64,000 nt of DNA from Poseidonocella sp. HB161398. Its GTDB lineage: Bacteria > Pseudomonadota > Alphaproteobacteria > Rhodobacterales > Rhodobacteraceae. The stretch lies in contig NZ_VATA01000003.1 of NCBI RefSeq assembly GCF_005870025.1, forward strand, positions 1 to 64,000. The letters are read 5' to 3'. Positions 18,114 to 27,072 of this stretch are shown here, piece after piece. The notes under the pieces were generated by a model. The model was not told where the DNA came from. It saw only the letters and a list, made by a program, of their open reading frames with translations, and ran no database searches. Position numbers and translations under genes: made by a program. Numbering within the stretch: position 1 is the stretch's first letter; each line of letters starts with the position of its first letter.

Positions 18114-18454
18114 TAAAGCACAGGGGTTTTCCGGGCCGCTATCCCGGGAGCGATTACCAGTTCACGATCCGCCGCGCCAATCCGCGCGGCGTGACGCCGA
18201 TCACCCGGCGCGAGCGGTTCCGCGACCGCAAGGCCGTCGACAAGGCGGTGGACGCCGCCTTCATGGCCGCGCTCTGGGAGCATTTCGGCGAGGAGCCCTT
18301 CGAACGGGGCAATCTCGATGCCGGGCGGCTGTCCTGGCTTTTCGGCCGCGAGGTCGTCCCGGCCGCGGAGCCCTTCGACCCGGCGGATTACGAGGCGCTG
18401 CTGAGGATCGACCTGGCCATCGCGCAGCAGTCCTTCCCGGAAATCTTCTTCTGA
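18110..18454 (+). CDS. Conserved hypothetical protein, coupled to the upstream small gene
   Basis: 114 residues from ATG 18110, overlapping the previous stop by 4 bp. Soluble, with a basic N-terminal third (FTIRRANPRGVTPITRRERFRDRK) and an acidic, aromatic C-terminal half ending in FPEIFF. No known domain recognised. The last codons lead into an A+T-richer untranslated stretch, and a strong terminator lies about 190 nt downstream. Confidence 0.65.
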   Translation: MIKHRGFPGRYPGSDYQFTIRRANPRGVTPITRRERFRDRKAVDKAVDAAFMAALWEHFGEEPFERGNLDAGRLSWLFGREVVPAAEPFDPADYEALLRIDLAIAQQSFPEIFF

Positions 18455-18646
18455 TCCGTTAACCTTTCGCCGGTTTTTTCGGCAAATGCCGTGAAACCTG
18501 GCGCGGTCATGGGCGCCGGGCGCTGCAGTGCGGCCCCGGCGGCATGATTTTGTGGGCAGCAGTGGAGGCAGGGGCGCAATCTGAAGCTGCGTCGAGGTCA
18601 CGTGCGGCGCAAGCGTACGAGTGTTTCAGTTACCCCTTCCTCTGAT

Positions 18647-18688
18647 AAGCGGCCACGGTCAGCCCAGACCGGGCCGCTTCTTTTCTTC
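18647..18688 (+). terminator. Intrinsic terminator, plus strand
   Basis: AAGCGGCC (18647-18654) pairs with GGCCGCTT (18672-18679), and an inner GGTC/GACC stem closes a 6-base loop. The tail is TTCTTTTCTTCC. This is the best intrinsic terminator in this part of the window. It faces away from the two small genes, either ending their long 3-prime untranslated region or ending an independent small RNA within 18455-18650. Confidence 0.75.
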
Positions 18689-18697
18689 CGGACCCGC

Positions 18698-19387
18698 TCA
18701 GCGGTGCTCGGCAGGGGCGGGGCCGCGGCGCTTGCGGCGGTAGATCGGGCGTCCCCAGACCAGCGCCAGCGCCCAGCCGGCGACGAAGCCGCCCAGATGG
18801 GTTTCCCAGGCCAGCTGCCCGTGCAGGAGCAGGTAGAAGACGACGTTGTAGGCGACGAGGATCAGCAGCGCGCGCCAGATCTCGCGCATGCCCTCGCCGT
18901 AATGCCGCCGCTCCTGGTAGCCCCAGCAGATCCAGACGCCCAGCAGCCCGAAGAGCGCGCCCGAGGCGCCGACCATCGGCGTCGGGGAATCCGACAGCAG
19001 CCCGTAACAGGCCGCGCCGCCGATCGCGGTAATCAGGTAGGCGGCGAGGAATTTCGCCGTGCCGGCCTGGCGCTCGATCTCGGAGCCGAAGCTCGACAGG
19101 GCCAGCATGTTGACGACGAGATGCAGCCAGCCGGCATGCAGGAAGGCGTAGCTGACGAACATCGTCACCGGCTGCAGCGCGAAATTCGGGGTCCAGTCGC
19201 GCAGGAGCGGCGCGAAGAAGGCGCCGTAGTCATAGGCGAGGCTGCGCCAGTAGGGCGAGCCGACCAGCCGGAAATCCGCCGCGGCCAGGACGGCCTCGAC
19301 GGCGCAGTTGACGATGATGAGCAGCAGGACGGCAATCGGCATGCGGGTCGGTCTGGACGTGGCGGGGGACATGTCATCCTCTGTCAT
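18698..19387 (-). CDS. Rhomboid-family intramembrane serine protease
   Basis: 229 residues with six or seven membrane segments. The catalytic serine is in GASGALFG (Ser about 142), the catalytic histidine in THLGGFVAGW (His about 197), and the accompanying HAGWLHLVVNM block (His84, His89, Asn93) is intact, so the protein should be active. It cleaves membrane proteins within or next to their transmembrane segment. The gene lies 76 bp downstream of the exosortase gene on the same strand and could be co-transcribed with it. Its substrates are unknown. Confidence 0.9.
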   Translation of the reverse strand: MTEDDMSPATSRPTRMPIAVLLLIIVNCAVEAVLAAADFRLVGSPYWRSLAYDYGAFFAPLLRDWTPNFALQPVTMFVSYAFLHAGWLHLVVNMLALSSFGSEIERQAGTAKFLAAYLITAIGGAACYGLLSDSPTPMVGASGALFGLLGVWICWGYQERRHYGEGMREIWRALLILVAYNVVFYLLLHGQLAWETHLGGFVAGWALALVWGRPIYRRKRRGPAPAEHR

Positions 19388-19463
19388 GCGGCTCTGTCAT
19401 GCGGCGGCCGCGGAAGAGCTCCAGAAGATCGCCGGAGCGGCGCAGAGGCAAGCCCCTTCTGGC

Positions 19464-21065
19464 TCAGTTCGGCAGATACTCGGGCAGGATCCCCAGCAGC
19501 TCGCGCATATTTGCCTGCAGCCGCGCATCCGCCGCGGCCTCGTCTCCGTCGCGGATATCGACGACGAAGCGGACAATGGCGCCGTCCTTGCGGTTGATCA
19601 CCCAGGCATCCTTCAGCACCGACAGCTTGGTGAGGAAGTCGTTGGTCATCCGCTTGCCGCGCTGCTCGAACCAGTAATAGACGAGCTGGCTCGACATGCC
19701 CTTCTGGATCACCGCGCGGTTGACGTCGAAACTGCCGTAGCCGGTGCCGGTCATGTCGACCCGGTAGGGCTCCAGGCTGTAGACCTCCCAGCCGCCATTG
19801 GGCAGGCAGACCTCGGGCGAGTGCAGCCCGCCGCCGGTGGTCTGGTCGTCGTAATAGGCGACGAAGAAGTTGAAGGAGTCGCCGCTGCGCGCGCTGCGGT
19901 AGGTGGCGTTGATGTAGTCGTCGGCGCCCAGCACCCGCTCCACTGCCGGGTCGAGGCGGACGAAATCGCCGTACCAGCCGTCGAAGCTGCGCGGGAAGGT
20001 CAGGAAGTCGCGGCGCTCGGGCACGATGATCTGCGGCTCTCGGAACTGGGTCCAGCCGATCGACAGCGCCGCCGAAAGCACCGCCGCGGCGATCAGCGCG
20101 CCGCTCGGGGCGACGGCGAAGATGCGCGTCGCCTCGCGGCCGAGCCCGTGGGTCTCCAGGTCGATGGCCTGGCTCAGCGGCAGGGGATCGGGGGTCAGCC
20201 GCTGCAGGCCCATCGCCATCAGGAAGAGGAGGCCGACGCAGGCGAGGAAGATCACCCAGCCCTCAAAGAAATGCAGGAATCCCTCGGCCTGCTCGATGCC
20301 GAAATAGTTGACGAGGATGCCGATCATGCCGATGCGGAAGCTGTTCATCGCCACGGTGATCGGCGCCGCCGAGAGCAGCATCACCGCCTTGTGCCAGAAC
20401 GGCCCGCGGTAGAGGATCGAGAACAGGTAGGAGAAGCTGAGGATCGGGAAGAGGTAGCGCAGCCCCGAGCAGGCCTCGGCGACCTGCAGCTTGTAGACCC
20501 CCAGGTCGATGATGTTGCCGTCGAGATAGACCGGGATGCCGGCCAGCTGCACCACGGCGACGCCCAGCTCGGAGGAGACGCCCTGCAGGAAGATCGACAG
20601 TTTCCAGTAGAACATCTGCGGCAGCGGCAGCATGAAGACCAGATGCAGCACCGGCGCCCAGTGGCGGCGGCCGCGGTCCCAGCCGAAGCAGACCAGCACC
20701 AGCCCCATGATGTAGACGATCAGCGCGTAGCAGACGATGTCGGCGATATCGACGATATTGCCGAGTGCGGCGACGGCCAGCGCGAAGAGCATGACCGCGA
20801 CGCCGGGCCAGCGGCGGGGCACGATATCCGGGGCAGGGGGGCTATGGCGCAGCTCGCGCAGGAAGAGATAGAGCGAGATCAGCGGGATCAGCGGCCCGTG
20901 GCTGTATTCCGGCGTCACCCAGGCGCGGGCCAGCGCGGTGAAGCCGTACCAGAAGACCGGCAGCGCGGCAGCGATGGCGAGGACCAGCCAGGTGAACCCG
21001 CGCCAATTCGCGGCAACCGCCACGTTGTCCGGCCCCACCCCCAGATCCGTCGTATCTGCTGCCAT
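19464..21065 (-). CDS. xrtD: Exosortase with fused EpsI-like domain (XrtD / VPLPA-CTERM type)
   Basis: 533 residues. The N-terminal half is a multi-pass exosortase with the family triad: catalytic Cys in [11 protein letters not shown] (about residue 200), Arg in NSFRIGM (about 245) and a conserved His near 267. After the last membrane segment an EpsI-like domain of about 200 residues is fused ([19 protein letters not shown]). Exosortases recognise C-terminal sorting signals (PEP-CTERM-like) and cleave or transfer them during surface export. The Rhodobacterales form is specific for VPLPA-CTERM. The ATG at 21065 is chosen over a TTG two codons upstream because AAAGGG is then well spaced. Signal specificity is inferred. 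Confidence 0.85.
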   Translation of the reverse strand: MAADTTDLGVGPDNVAVAANWRGFTWLVLAIAAALPVFWYGFTALARAWVTPEYSHGPLIPLISLYLFLRELRHSPPAPDIVPRRWPGVAVMLFALAVAALGNIVDIADIVCYALIVYIMGLVLVCFGWDRGRRHWAPVLHLVFMLPLPQMFYWKLSIFLQGVSSELGVAVVQLAGIPVYLDGNIIDLGVYKLQVAEACSGLRYLFPILSFSYLFSILYRGPFWHKAVMLLSAAPITVAMNSFRIGMIGILVNYFGIEQAEGFLHFFEGWVIFLACVGLLFLMAMGLQRLTPDPLPLSQAIDLETHGLGREATRIFAVAPSGALIAAAVLSAALSIGWTQFREPQIIVPERRDFLTFPRSFDGWYGDFVRLDPAVERVLGADDYINATYRSARSGDSFNFFVAYYDDQTTGGGLHSPEVCLPNGGWEVYSLEPYRVDMTGTGYGSFDVNRAVIQKGMSSQLVYYWFEQRGKRMTNDFLTKLSVLKDAWVINRKDGAIVRFVVDIRDGDEAAADARLQANMRELLGILPEYLPN

Positions 21066-21074
21066 CTCCAAGCC

Positions 21075-21119
21075 CTTTAAAACAAATCCCGGGAGCGAGC
21101 TATGCGGGCCCGCTCCCGG
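21075..21119 (-). terminator. Intrinsic terminator between barrel gene and exosortase gene
   Basis: On the minus strand CCGGGAGCG and CGCTCCCGG form a 9-bp stem with a 13-base loop, followed directly by GATTTGTTTT. The exosortase ribosome-binding site (AAAGGG) starts where the T-run stops, so termination and exosortase expression may be linked. Confidence 0.8.
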
Positions 21120-21155
21120 ACAGATATAAGATAGTCGAGTGAAGCGCCGGTAGTT

Positions 21156-22532
21156 CTAGCGCTGCGCTCCGAAGCTCCGCGTCAGCGTCAGGAAGACGGC
21201 GTTGGAATGCGAGTCGCCTGCCGAGTCCTCCAGCCGCGTGCGGTGGCGGACCCCGGTGGAGACGGCCCAGTCGCGGGTGATCGTCTGGTCGTACTGCGCC
21301 GTCAGCGTGAAGCGCGTCAGGCTCTCGTCCTCGAACTCGGTCTGCAGATCCTGCCGCCGCCCGGCCAGCGCCGAGAGCGTGAAGGACGAGGTCGGGTTGA
21401 CGAGATGCGTGTAGCTGGTCGTCAGGTTCAGGTTCAGCCGGTCGTTGAGATCGTCATTGACCGCGACGCTCTGGTTGAGCACGACCCGGAACTGCGAGGT
21501 CGGGGTGCCGGTGTTGTAGGCGAGGTTGAAGACCGGATTGGCATCCGAGGCATCTGTGACGGTCGCGCCGATCTCGCCCGCGAAGCTGCCCGCGGGCAGC
21601 TCGAATTCGCGCCCGACCAGCATGCTCGCCTCCTGGCCGCCCTCGTAGTAGCTGCTATCGATGCGGGTGTAGATCGTGCCGTTCGGCAGGGCGCGGGTCA
21701 GCGTCAGGCCGGCGACGACGCCCTCGTTGGTCTCGCTGGTGCCGTCCTCGTCATCCACATTGACCCGCTGGTAGCCGATATTGGCGTCGAGCACGGTCAC
21801 CGGGCTGACATCGGCCTTGGCGCCGAGGCGCAGCGTGGCCGAGTCCGAGTCATTGCCGTTGCCGCGCTTGCGGTTGTAGGCGCTGCCCTCCAGGTAGATT
21901 TCGGCCGTATCGGTCACGTCGGCGCCGATCATGGCGCTGACCTCCTGGAATTCCCGGTCGACCAGCCCCTCGTCGGTGGTGTCGTAGAAATTCGTCTCCG
22001 AGGCATTGGCCGAGAAGGCGAAGCGCACCGGCCCGTCCCCGTTCAGCGTCAGTGCCACGCCGCCGCGCATCAGCGTGCGGCGCCCCGTGCCCCGGGTGTC
22101 GTCGAAGCTGCCATCGTCGTTGAAGGAGCGCAGCGGATCGAGGAATTCGACATCCGCGTCATTGGCCGAGAAGTTCAGCGACAGGCTGTTGTCGGAGACC
22201 TGGCGGGCATAGTCGAGATTGACGGTCCCGTTGTCGAGATCGGTGCCGGAATCCGCCCCGGCGGGCAGCTCGGCAAAGCGCAGGTCGCCCGCCACGGTGC
22301 CGCTGAAGCTGTCCACCGGCGTGATGGAGGACATGCCGAGGGTCAGCGTGTTGGTCCAGATGAAGGAGTCGCCCGGCGAGTCCTCGGAGAGCGAATAGTT
22401 GTCATTGGCCTCCATCGAGCTGCTGATCCGGGCGGTATGGACCACCCCTCCGGCATCCTGCGCGGTGGCCTGTCCTGAAGCGGCGGCGGCGCCGACGGCA
22501 AGCGCGCCGGCGAAGAGGGAGGGGCGGCTCAC
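21156..22532 (-). CDS. Outer-membrane beta-barrel protein of the exosortase/EPS locus
   Basis: 458 residues from the GTG at 22532, which has AAGGAG nine bases upstream and opens a signal peptide (ending ASGQATAQ). The mature part is made of alternating amphipathic strands and short Asp/Asn/Gly-rich turns, ending in LTRSFGAQR, consistent with a large outer-membrane barrel. Proteins of this type accompany the polysaccharide export genes of exosortase systems and probably form or assist the outer-membrane exit. No enzymatic motif seen. It lies 13 bp after the Wza-like gene. Confidence 0.75.
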   Translation of the reverse strand: MSRPSLFAGALAVGAAAASGQATAQDAGGVVHTARISSSMEANDNYSLSEDSPGDSFIWTNTLTLGMSSITPVDSFSGTVAGDLRFAELPAGADSGTDLDNGTVNLDYARQVSDNSLSLNFSANDADVEFLDPLRSFNDDGSFDDTRGTGRRTLMRGGVALTLNGDGPVRFAFSANASETNFYDTTDEGLVDREFQEVSAMIGADVTDTAEIYLEGSAYNRKRGNGNDSDSATLRLGAKADVSPVTVLDANIGYQRVNVDDEDGTSETNEGVVAGLTLTRALPNGTIYTRIDSSYYEGGQEASMLVGREFELPAGSFAGEIGATVTDASDANPVFNLAYNTGTPTSQFRVVLNQSVAVNDDLNDRLNLNLTTSYTHLVNPTSSFTLSALAGRRQDLQTEFEDESLTRFTLTAQYDQTITRDWAVSTGVRHRTRLEDSAGDSHSNAVFLTLTRSFGAQR

Positions 22533-22545
22533 GCTCGGCTGCTCC

Positions 22546-23148
22546 TTATTCGAACAGGCGGCGCTGCGGGACCAGCAGGACGTCGCCATCCGCCATGGTC
22601 GTCGCTCCGGTGATCTGGGCCCCGCGGGAGATCGCGCGGTAGTCGAAGCGGTAGATGATCTCGCGCCCGTCGGAGCCGGTGCGGCGCAGCTGGATGCGCT
22701 TGGTCGCGGCGAAATTGGTCAGCCCGCCGCCCATGGCCAGCGCCTGCAGAAGCGTGGTGCCCTTGGGGATCTCGATGCGGCCGGGCGCATTCACCTCGCC
22801 GAGGAAGTAGACCGCGATCGTGTCGCCGGTGATCGTCGAGGAGGCCCCGGCATCCGGCGAGAGCCGCGACAGGCTGACGAAGACCGTCGGCGATGTGGCG
22901 AAATTCGGCGCCAGCGCGGTGGTCAGGTTGGCCTGGACCTGGGCAAGCGTGCGGCCCTGGGCCGGGATCGAGCCGACGAAGGGGAAGGTGATGCGGCCGT
23001 CGGGCAGCACCAGGACATTGCGGTTGAGCGCGGGATCCTCGAGCACCTCGACCGAGAGCGTGTCGCCAGGGGCAAGCGTGTATTGCTGGGCCACGGCCAT
23101 CACGCCGCTGAGGATCAGGAAAAGTGCTGCGATAATCGGTCTGAGCAT
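22546..23148 (-). CDS. Polysaccharide export protein, Wza-like with SLBB domain
   Basis: 200 residues from ATG 23148; signal peptide ends at about AVAQQ. A poly-export domain (YTLAPGDTLSVEVLEDPALNRNVLVL; GRITFPFVGSIPAQG) is followed by an SLBB domain (VYFLGEVNAPGRIEIPKGTTLLQALAMGGG). It is about half the length of E. coli Wza and lacks its C-terminal membrane helix ring and lipobox, as is common for the small exosortase-associated export proteins. Outer-membrane passage would then depend on the neighbouring barrel protein; that dependence is an inference. Confidence 0.88.
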   Translation of the reverse strand: MLRPIIAALFLILSGVMAVAQQYTLAPGDTLSVEVLEDPALNRNVLVLPDGRITFPFVGSIPAQGRTLAQVQANLTTALAPNFATSPTVFVSLSRLSPDAGASSTITGDTIAVYFLGEVNAPGRIEIPKGTTLLQALAMGGGLTNFAATKRIQLRRTGSDGREIIYRFDYRAISRGAQITGATTMADGDVLLVPQRRLFE

Positions 23149-23295
23149 GCGTGCCTCTCGACTAGACGGCCCTGACGGGGCTTTGCTGCGAGAGTAGACT
23201 GCAAAAGGTCGTGAACCCAACCTCCGATTGCCCTCGCGGCTCCAAACAACTGCGGCGTATTCCCCGTGCCACAGTCGGGCGGCGGGGCAGCGGGC

Positions 23296-23316
23296 CCGGC
23301 CCGCGGGGCGGGCCGG
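23296..23316 (-). terminator. Hairpin after the TPR lipoprotein gene
   Basis: CCGGCCCG-CGGGG-CGGGCCGG is a perfect 8-bp stem about 10 nt past the TPR gene stop on the minus strand. No T-run. It marks a likely 3-prime end, leaving about 150 bp for a separate promoter of the Wza-like gene. Confidence 0.5.
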
Positions 23317-23325
23317 ACGTCCGGA

Positions 23326-25779
23326 TCAGTTCGGTGTTTCGTCCGCCTTGGCCAGCGCCGCGTCGCGCGCCGCCTCCAGCCCGGAAACCCGGTCGGGATC
23401 GCTGTCGCCGACCAGCGCGATCGCGCGGTCGAAGAAGGGCGCGGCATCGGCCGGGCGGTCGCTCTCGGCTAGGGCGCGGGCGAAATGCTCCTGCACCATC
23501 GGGTCCTCGGTCAGCTTGGTCGCGGCGTCCTGAAGGTAGGGCAGCGCCTCTTCGAGATTGCCCATGCGGAAGGCGATCCAGCCGTAAGTGTCCTGAAACG
23601 CGGGAACTTCCGTGCCCTTCAGGCGGCGGGCGATGGTATAGGCATGGCTCAGATCCTCGTGGCTGTCGCGGTAGGAGGTGATCAGGCTGGCCAGGTTGTT
23701 GGCGATGATCGTCGAGTTGGAGTTCCGCTTGTAGAGGTCCTCGTAGATCGCGATCGCCGCCTCGACATTGCCGTCGCGCTCCTCGAAGCCGGCCTTCTGC
23801 CAGAGCAGGTTCATCCCGTCGGGCACCGCCGCGATGCCCTCGTCGAGCGCGGCCCGCGCGGCCTCCTTGTCGCCCGAGCGCAGGAGCGTGGTGACATAGG
23901 CGCGCCAGACCAGCTCCTGGCCGGGATTCTCGTCGAGCAGGCTGCGGAAGATGGCGGCCGATTCGGCGGGCTTGCCCTCGATGTCGAGCAGCGAGGCATC
24001 GAGGAAGCGCAGCGTCCTGGAGTCCGGCGCCTGGGCCAGCAGCTCGTCGAGGAAGCTGCGCGCCTCCGCGGTCTTGCCCTGCGACAGGTAGCTCCGCACG
24101 ATCGCCGCCTGGGCCGTCATCGCGGTGGACTCGTTCTCCATCATGCCGCGCAGCAGCTCCATGCTCTCGTCGGTGCGCTGGGTGCGGGCCAGGATGTCGG
24201 CCTCCAGGCTGTCGGCCAGCGTGCCGGCCTCGGGCGAGCCGATGGCGCGGATGCTCTTGACGATCTGCTGGGCGCGGGTCCAGTCGTCGGTGCCGATCGC
24301 GCCCTGGGCCATCAGCTTGAGGATGCCCAGATCGCCGGGCGTGCGGCGCGCGGCCTGGATGAGCACGTCATTGGCGGCCTTGAACTTGTCCTCGGACATC
24401 AGCATCCGGGCATAGCGCTGGCTCTCGCGGCTGCCATAGGCGGATTTCTCGACCGCCAGCTGCAGGTTCTCGCGCATCAGGTCGCGGTTGCCCTCGCGTT
24501 CGTGCGCGCGCGCCATCAGCGTGTAGAGCATCGCGTCGTCGGGGGCCTGGTCCATCGCGGTGCGCAGCGACAGGATGGCGTCGCCGACGCGGTCCTCCTC
24601 GACCAGCCGCTCCGCCTGCAGCTTGAGCGCCTCGACATGGCGCGGATCGGCCTCGAGCACCTTGTCGACGATCCCGGCCGCCTCGTCCTTGCTGCCCTGC
24701 ACGATCAGCATGCGGGCCAGCGCGATCCGTGCGTCGCGAACCAGGCTGTCGGAACCGACGGCATCGGCATCGAGCAGGGTGCGCAGCTCGTCGATGGCCT
24801 CCTGGTGGCGCCCGGAATCGAACAGCGTGCTGGCGCGCAGCGTGCGGAAGAGCACGTTGTTGGTGCCCCCGGCGATGTAGTCGTCGATCTGCGCCAGCGC
24901 GGCCTCGGGGCCCTTCACCTGCTGCAGGAACTGGACGTATTCCACCCGCGGCCCGTCGCTGTCGCCCTTGCGCTCGACATCGGCCTTCATGAAGGCCTCG
25001 GCGGAGTCCGCATCGCCGTTGCGCAGGTACCAGCGCACCAGCGCCAGCTTGAAGTCCCGGTCGTCGGGGAAGGCGTCGACGGCGGATTTCAGCGTCTCGC
25101 CGATGCCCTCGAGATCGTCGATCTGGTTCTGCAGCTGCAGCTTGAACGAGTAGTAGCGCTTCTCCTGCGGGTAGAGCGCGATCGCCTCGTTCAGCAGCTC
25201 CAGCGTGCCATAGGGATCGTTGAGGGCGGTATGGGCATCGATCAGCGCGTTGCGGGCATGGACCAGCGTCGGGTCGGCATCGAGCAGCGCCTGCGCCTCG
25301 TCGCGGATCTGCTCGATCCGGGCGGTGTCGCTGCGGCGGCGCGCCTCGCGCAGCTGGCGCACCAGCGACAGCGCCTTGGCGCGGGGATTTTCGGGCTCGA
25401 GATCGAGCGCGGCGTCCAGATTGGTGTCGAACCGGTCGAAATCGCCCAGCGTCGCGGACATCTCGGCGGCCTCGACGCGGGCTTCGAAGCTGCGCGGGTG
25501 CTGCTGCGCGGCCAGCAGGAACTGGCCATAGGCGTCCTTCAGGTCGCCGAGCTTCACCTGCACGCGGGCATAGGCCAGGCGGGCATCGAGGAATTCCGGG
25601 GTCAGATCGAAGATGCCGCGCAGCTCGACCTGGGCGCGCGCATAGTCGCCGGCCTCGATCAGGGCCTCGGCGCTCTCGAATTTCTTCTGCGCCTTCTGCT
25701 CGTCGCTTTCGCAGGCGGCAAGGGCCAGGATCAGGGTGGTGGACAGCAGGACCGTCCCGAGCTTGCTGGTCAATGACAT
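23326..25779 (-). CDS. TPR-repeat lipoprotein (PrsT-like) of the exosortase/EPS locus
   Basis: 817 residues from ATG 25779. The leader ends in lipobox LALAAC followed by acidic ESDEQ, so it is a lipoprotein. The remainder is a long array of tetratricopeptide repeats from about residue 30 to the end (for example AEALIEAGDYARAQVELRGIF and later repeats of about 34 residues). It matches the PEP-CTERM-system TPR lipoproteins of about 900 residues and probably scaffolds the periplasmic assembly machinery. It lies between the sugar transferase gene and the export gene, on the same strand. Confidence 0.88.
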   Translation of the reverse strand: MSLTSKLGTVLLSTTLILALAACESDEQKAQKKFESAEALIEAGDYARAQVELRGIFDLTPEFLDARLAYARVQVKLGDLKDAYGQFLLAAQQHPRSFEARVEAAEMSATLGDFDRFDTNLDAALDLEPENPRAKALSLVRQLREARRRSDTARIEQIRDEAQALLDADPTLVHARNALIDAHTALNDPYGTLELLNEAIALYPQEKRYYSFKLQLQNQIDDLEGIGETLKSAVDAFPDDRDFKLALVRWYLRNGDADSAEAFMKADVERKGDSDGPRVEYVQFLQQVKGPEAALAQIDDYIAGGTNNVLFRTLRASTLFDSGRHQEAIDELRTLLDADAVGSDSLVRDARIALARMLIVQGSKDEAAGIVDKVLEADPRHVEALKLQAERLVEEDRVGDAILSLRTAMDQAPDDAMLYTLMARAHEREGNRDLMRENLQLAVEKSAYGSRESQRYARMLMSEDKFKAANDVLIQAARRTPGDLGILKLMAQGAIGTDDWTRAQQIVKSIRAIGSPEAGTLADSLEADILARTQRTDESMELLRGMMENESTAMTAQAAIVRSYLSQGKTAEARSFLDELLAQAPDSRTLRFLDASLLDIEGKPAESAAIFRSLLDENPGQELVWRAYVTTLLRSGDKEAARAALDEGIAAVPDGMNLLWQKAGFEERDGNVEAAIAIYEDLYKRNSNSTIIANNLASLITSYRDSHEDLSHAYTIARRLKGTEVPAFQDTYGWIAFRMGNLEEALPYLQDAATKLTEDPMVQEHFARALAESDRPADAAPFFDRAIALVGDSDPDRVSGLEAARDAALAKADETPN

Positions 25780-25915
25780 GGGTACCCTCGAAATTCCTTG
25801 CAGTAGGGAGGTGCTAGTGCACCCCTCGCGGCCGATCAACGCCATTTGCCTGCCCATGCTGAAAACCGCCGATCCCGGGAGCTGCCGCAGCGGCGCTGCG
25901 GAGCATGTTGCAGGG

Positions 25916-26608
25916 TCAGGCGCCGGTGGCGCGCAGCACGGCGCCAACAGTCCTGAACATCACCAGGAGGTCGGTCCGGAGGGACATCGCATGGAAGTAG
26001 TCTGCATCGAAATGGGCCCGCTCGGCGAAGCTCGCGTCATTGCGCTTGCTGACCTGCCAGAAGCCGGTGATGCCGGGGCGCAGCGCGTAATAGGCGCGGC
26101 CGGGATAGAGTTCGCGCTGGGAGGGCAGCATCGGGCGCGGGCCGACGACGCTCATATGGCCGGCGAGGACGTTGAAGAACTGCGGCAGCTCGTCGATGGA
26201 GAAGCGGCGGATGAAGCGGCCGGCCGGGGTGATGCGCGGATCGCGGGAGAGCTTCTGCATCTCGTCCCATTCGCGCTTGGCCTCGGGATTGGCGGCGAGA
26301 TAGCCGAGCAGCCGGCTTTCGGCATCGGGGATCATCGAGCGCAGCTTGATCAGGCGGAAGATGCGGCCGTCGCGGCCGACCCGGCGCTGCATGAAGAAGG
26401 GGTTGCTGCCGTCGAGTGCGACGATCGCGGCGAAGACCAGGATCAGAGGGACGATGACGGGGAGGATGCAGAGGACGAAGGCAATGTCGCATACTCGCTT
26501 AACGGAGCGGCGGTATAAAGATACCGAAAGGCTATGGTCGGCGACTTCGCGCGAATTTGATGCAGAAGTCTGTATATGGATAGTCACTCGGGGCCACCTC
26601 GTGGGCAT
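25916..26608 (-). CDS. Undecaprenyl-phosphate sugar (hexose-1-P) transferase
   Basis: 230 residues. One hydrophobic membrane hairpin (DIAFVLCILPVIVPLILVFAAIVAL) precedes the bacterial sugar-transferase domain with conserved blocks PFFMQRRVGRDGRIFRLIKLRSM, RRFSIDELPQFFNVLAGHMSVVGPRP and RPGITGFWQV. This is the short form without the N-terminal four-helix region of WbaP/WcaJ. It would load the first sugar phosphate onto undecaprenyl phosphate to start repeat-unit synthesis. It is the first gene of the minus-strand arm. The ATG at 26608 has only a weak ribosome-binding site and the true start may be slightly downstream. Confidence 0.92.
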   Translation of the reverse strand: MPTRWPRVTIHIQTSASNSREVADHSLSVSLYRRSVKRVCDIAFVLCILPVIVPLILVFAAIVALDGSNPFFMQRRVGRDGRIFRLIKLRSMIPDAESRLLGYLAANPEAKREWDEMQKLSRDPRITPAGRFIRRFSIDELPQFFNVLAGHMSVVGPRPMLPSQRELYPGRAYYALRPGITGFWQVSKRNDASFAERAHFDADYFHAMSLRTDLLVMFRTVGAVLRATGA

Positions 26609-27072
26609 ATCTTAAGAATATCTTCTGTTGCGCAGAGAGAATGCTTCCCTGATGGTCGGGCTCCGCTGAACATTGGCTGGTTCTATCCAGAGCTATGATT
26701 TGATTCAACGAAACTCCAGTTTTTATTGAGACTTAGTTAAAGCTGAACATTTATGTGTAATCGGAAACCAGGTGCGGCGAGGGCCATGAACGTGATCAAT
26801 GGTAGCAATTTACCTTCATTGTGCGCAATTGGAAACCAGTTCCGGAGGTATTTTCAACCGCAGGGAAACGGGCGGGTGTGCGGGTTCCCGGGCGTCGGGT
26901 ATCTGCCGCAGGGCTGCGACTCTTTGCTGCTGCCGGGGGAAGCCGCAGGGACCCCGGCTATCGATTGTGCGACGCGTGGACCTGTCGCGGATCCGGACCG
27001 TCCTCCGGAATTAGCCCGGCTTCCGGGGATTCGCGGGGACATCCGCCAGACGGACGTGTAGGCTAGGACACC
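26609..27072. promoter_or_regulatory. Divergent A+T-rich control region of the exosortase/EPS locus
   Basis: 464 bp between the two arms; the half nearer the sugar transferase is far richer in A+T than anything nearby. GGAAACCAG occurs twice (26763-26771 and 26831-26839). The second copy lies in the inverted repeat GGAA-ACCAG-TTCC. GGTA-GCAATT-TACC lies at about 26801-26814. On the minus strand TTGAAT and TAGAAC are 17 bp apart near 26700, a weak sigma-70-like pair. A 102-codon frame at 26753-27061 lacks a ribosome-binding site and motifs and is not called as a gene. Confidence 0.5.

Noticed and set aside
17775-18454. Toxin-antitoxin pair
   Set aside because: The gene pair is small and overlapping, but neither protein shows a known toxin or DNA-binding antitoxin fold, and both look like conserved core genes.
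26753-27061. Possible 102-residue gene in the EPS control region
   Set aside because: No ribosome-binding site or recognisable domain, and no codon bias. It lies across the repeats of the control region.
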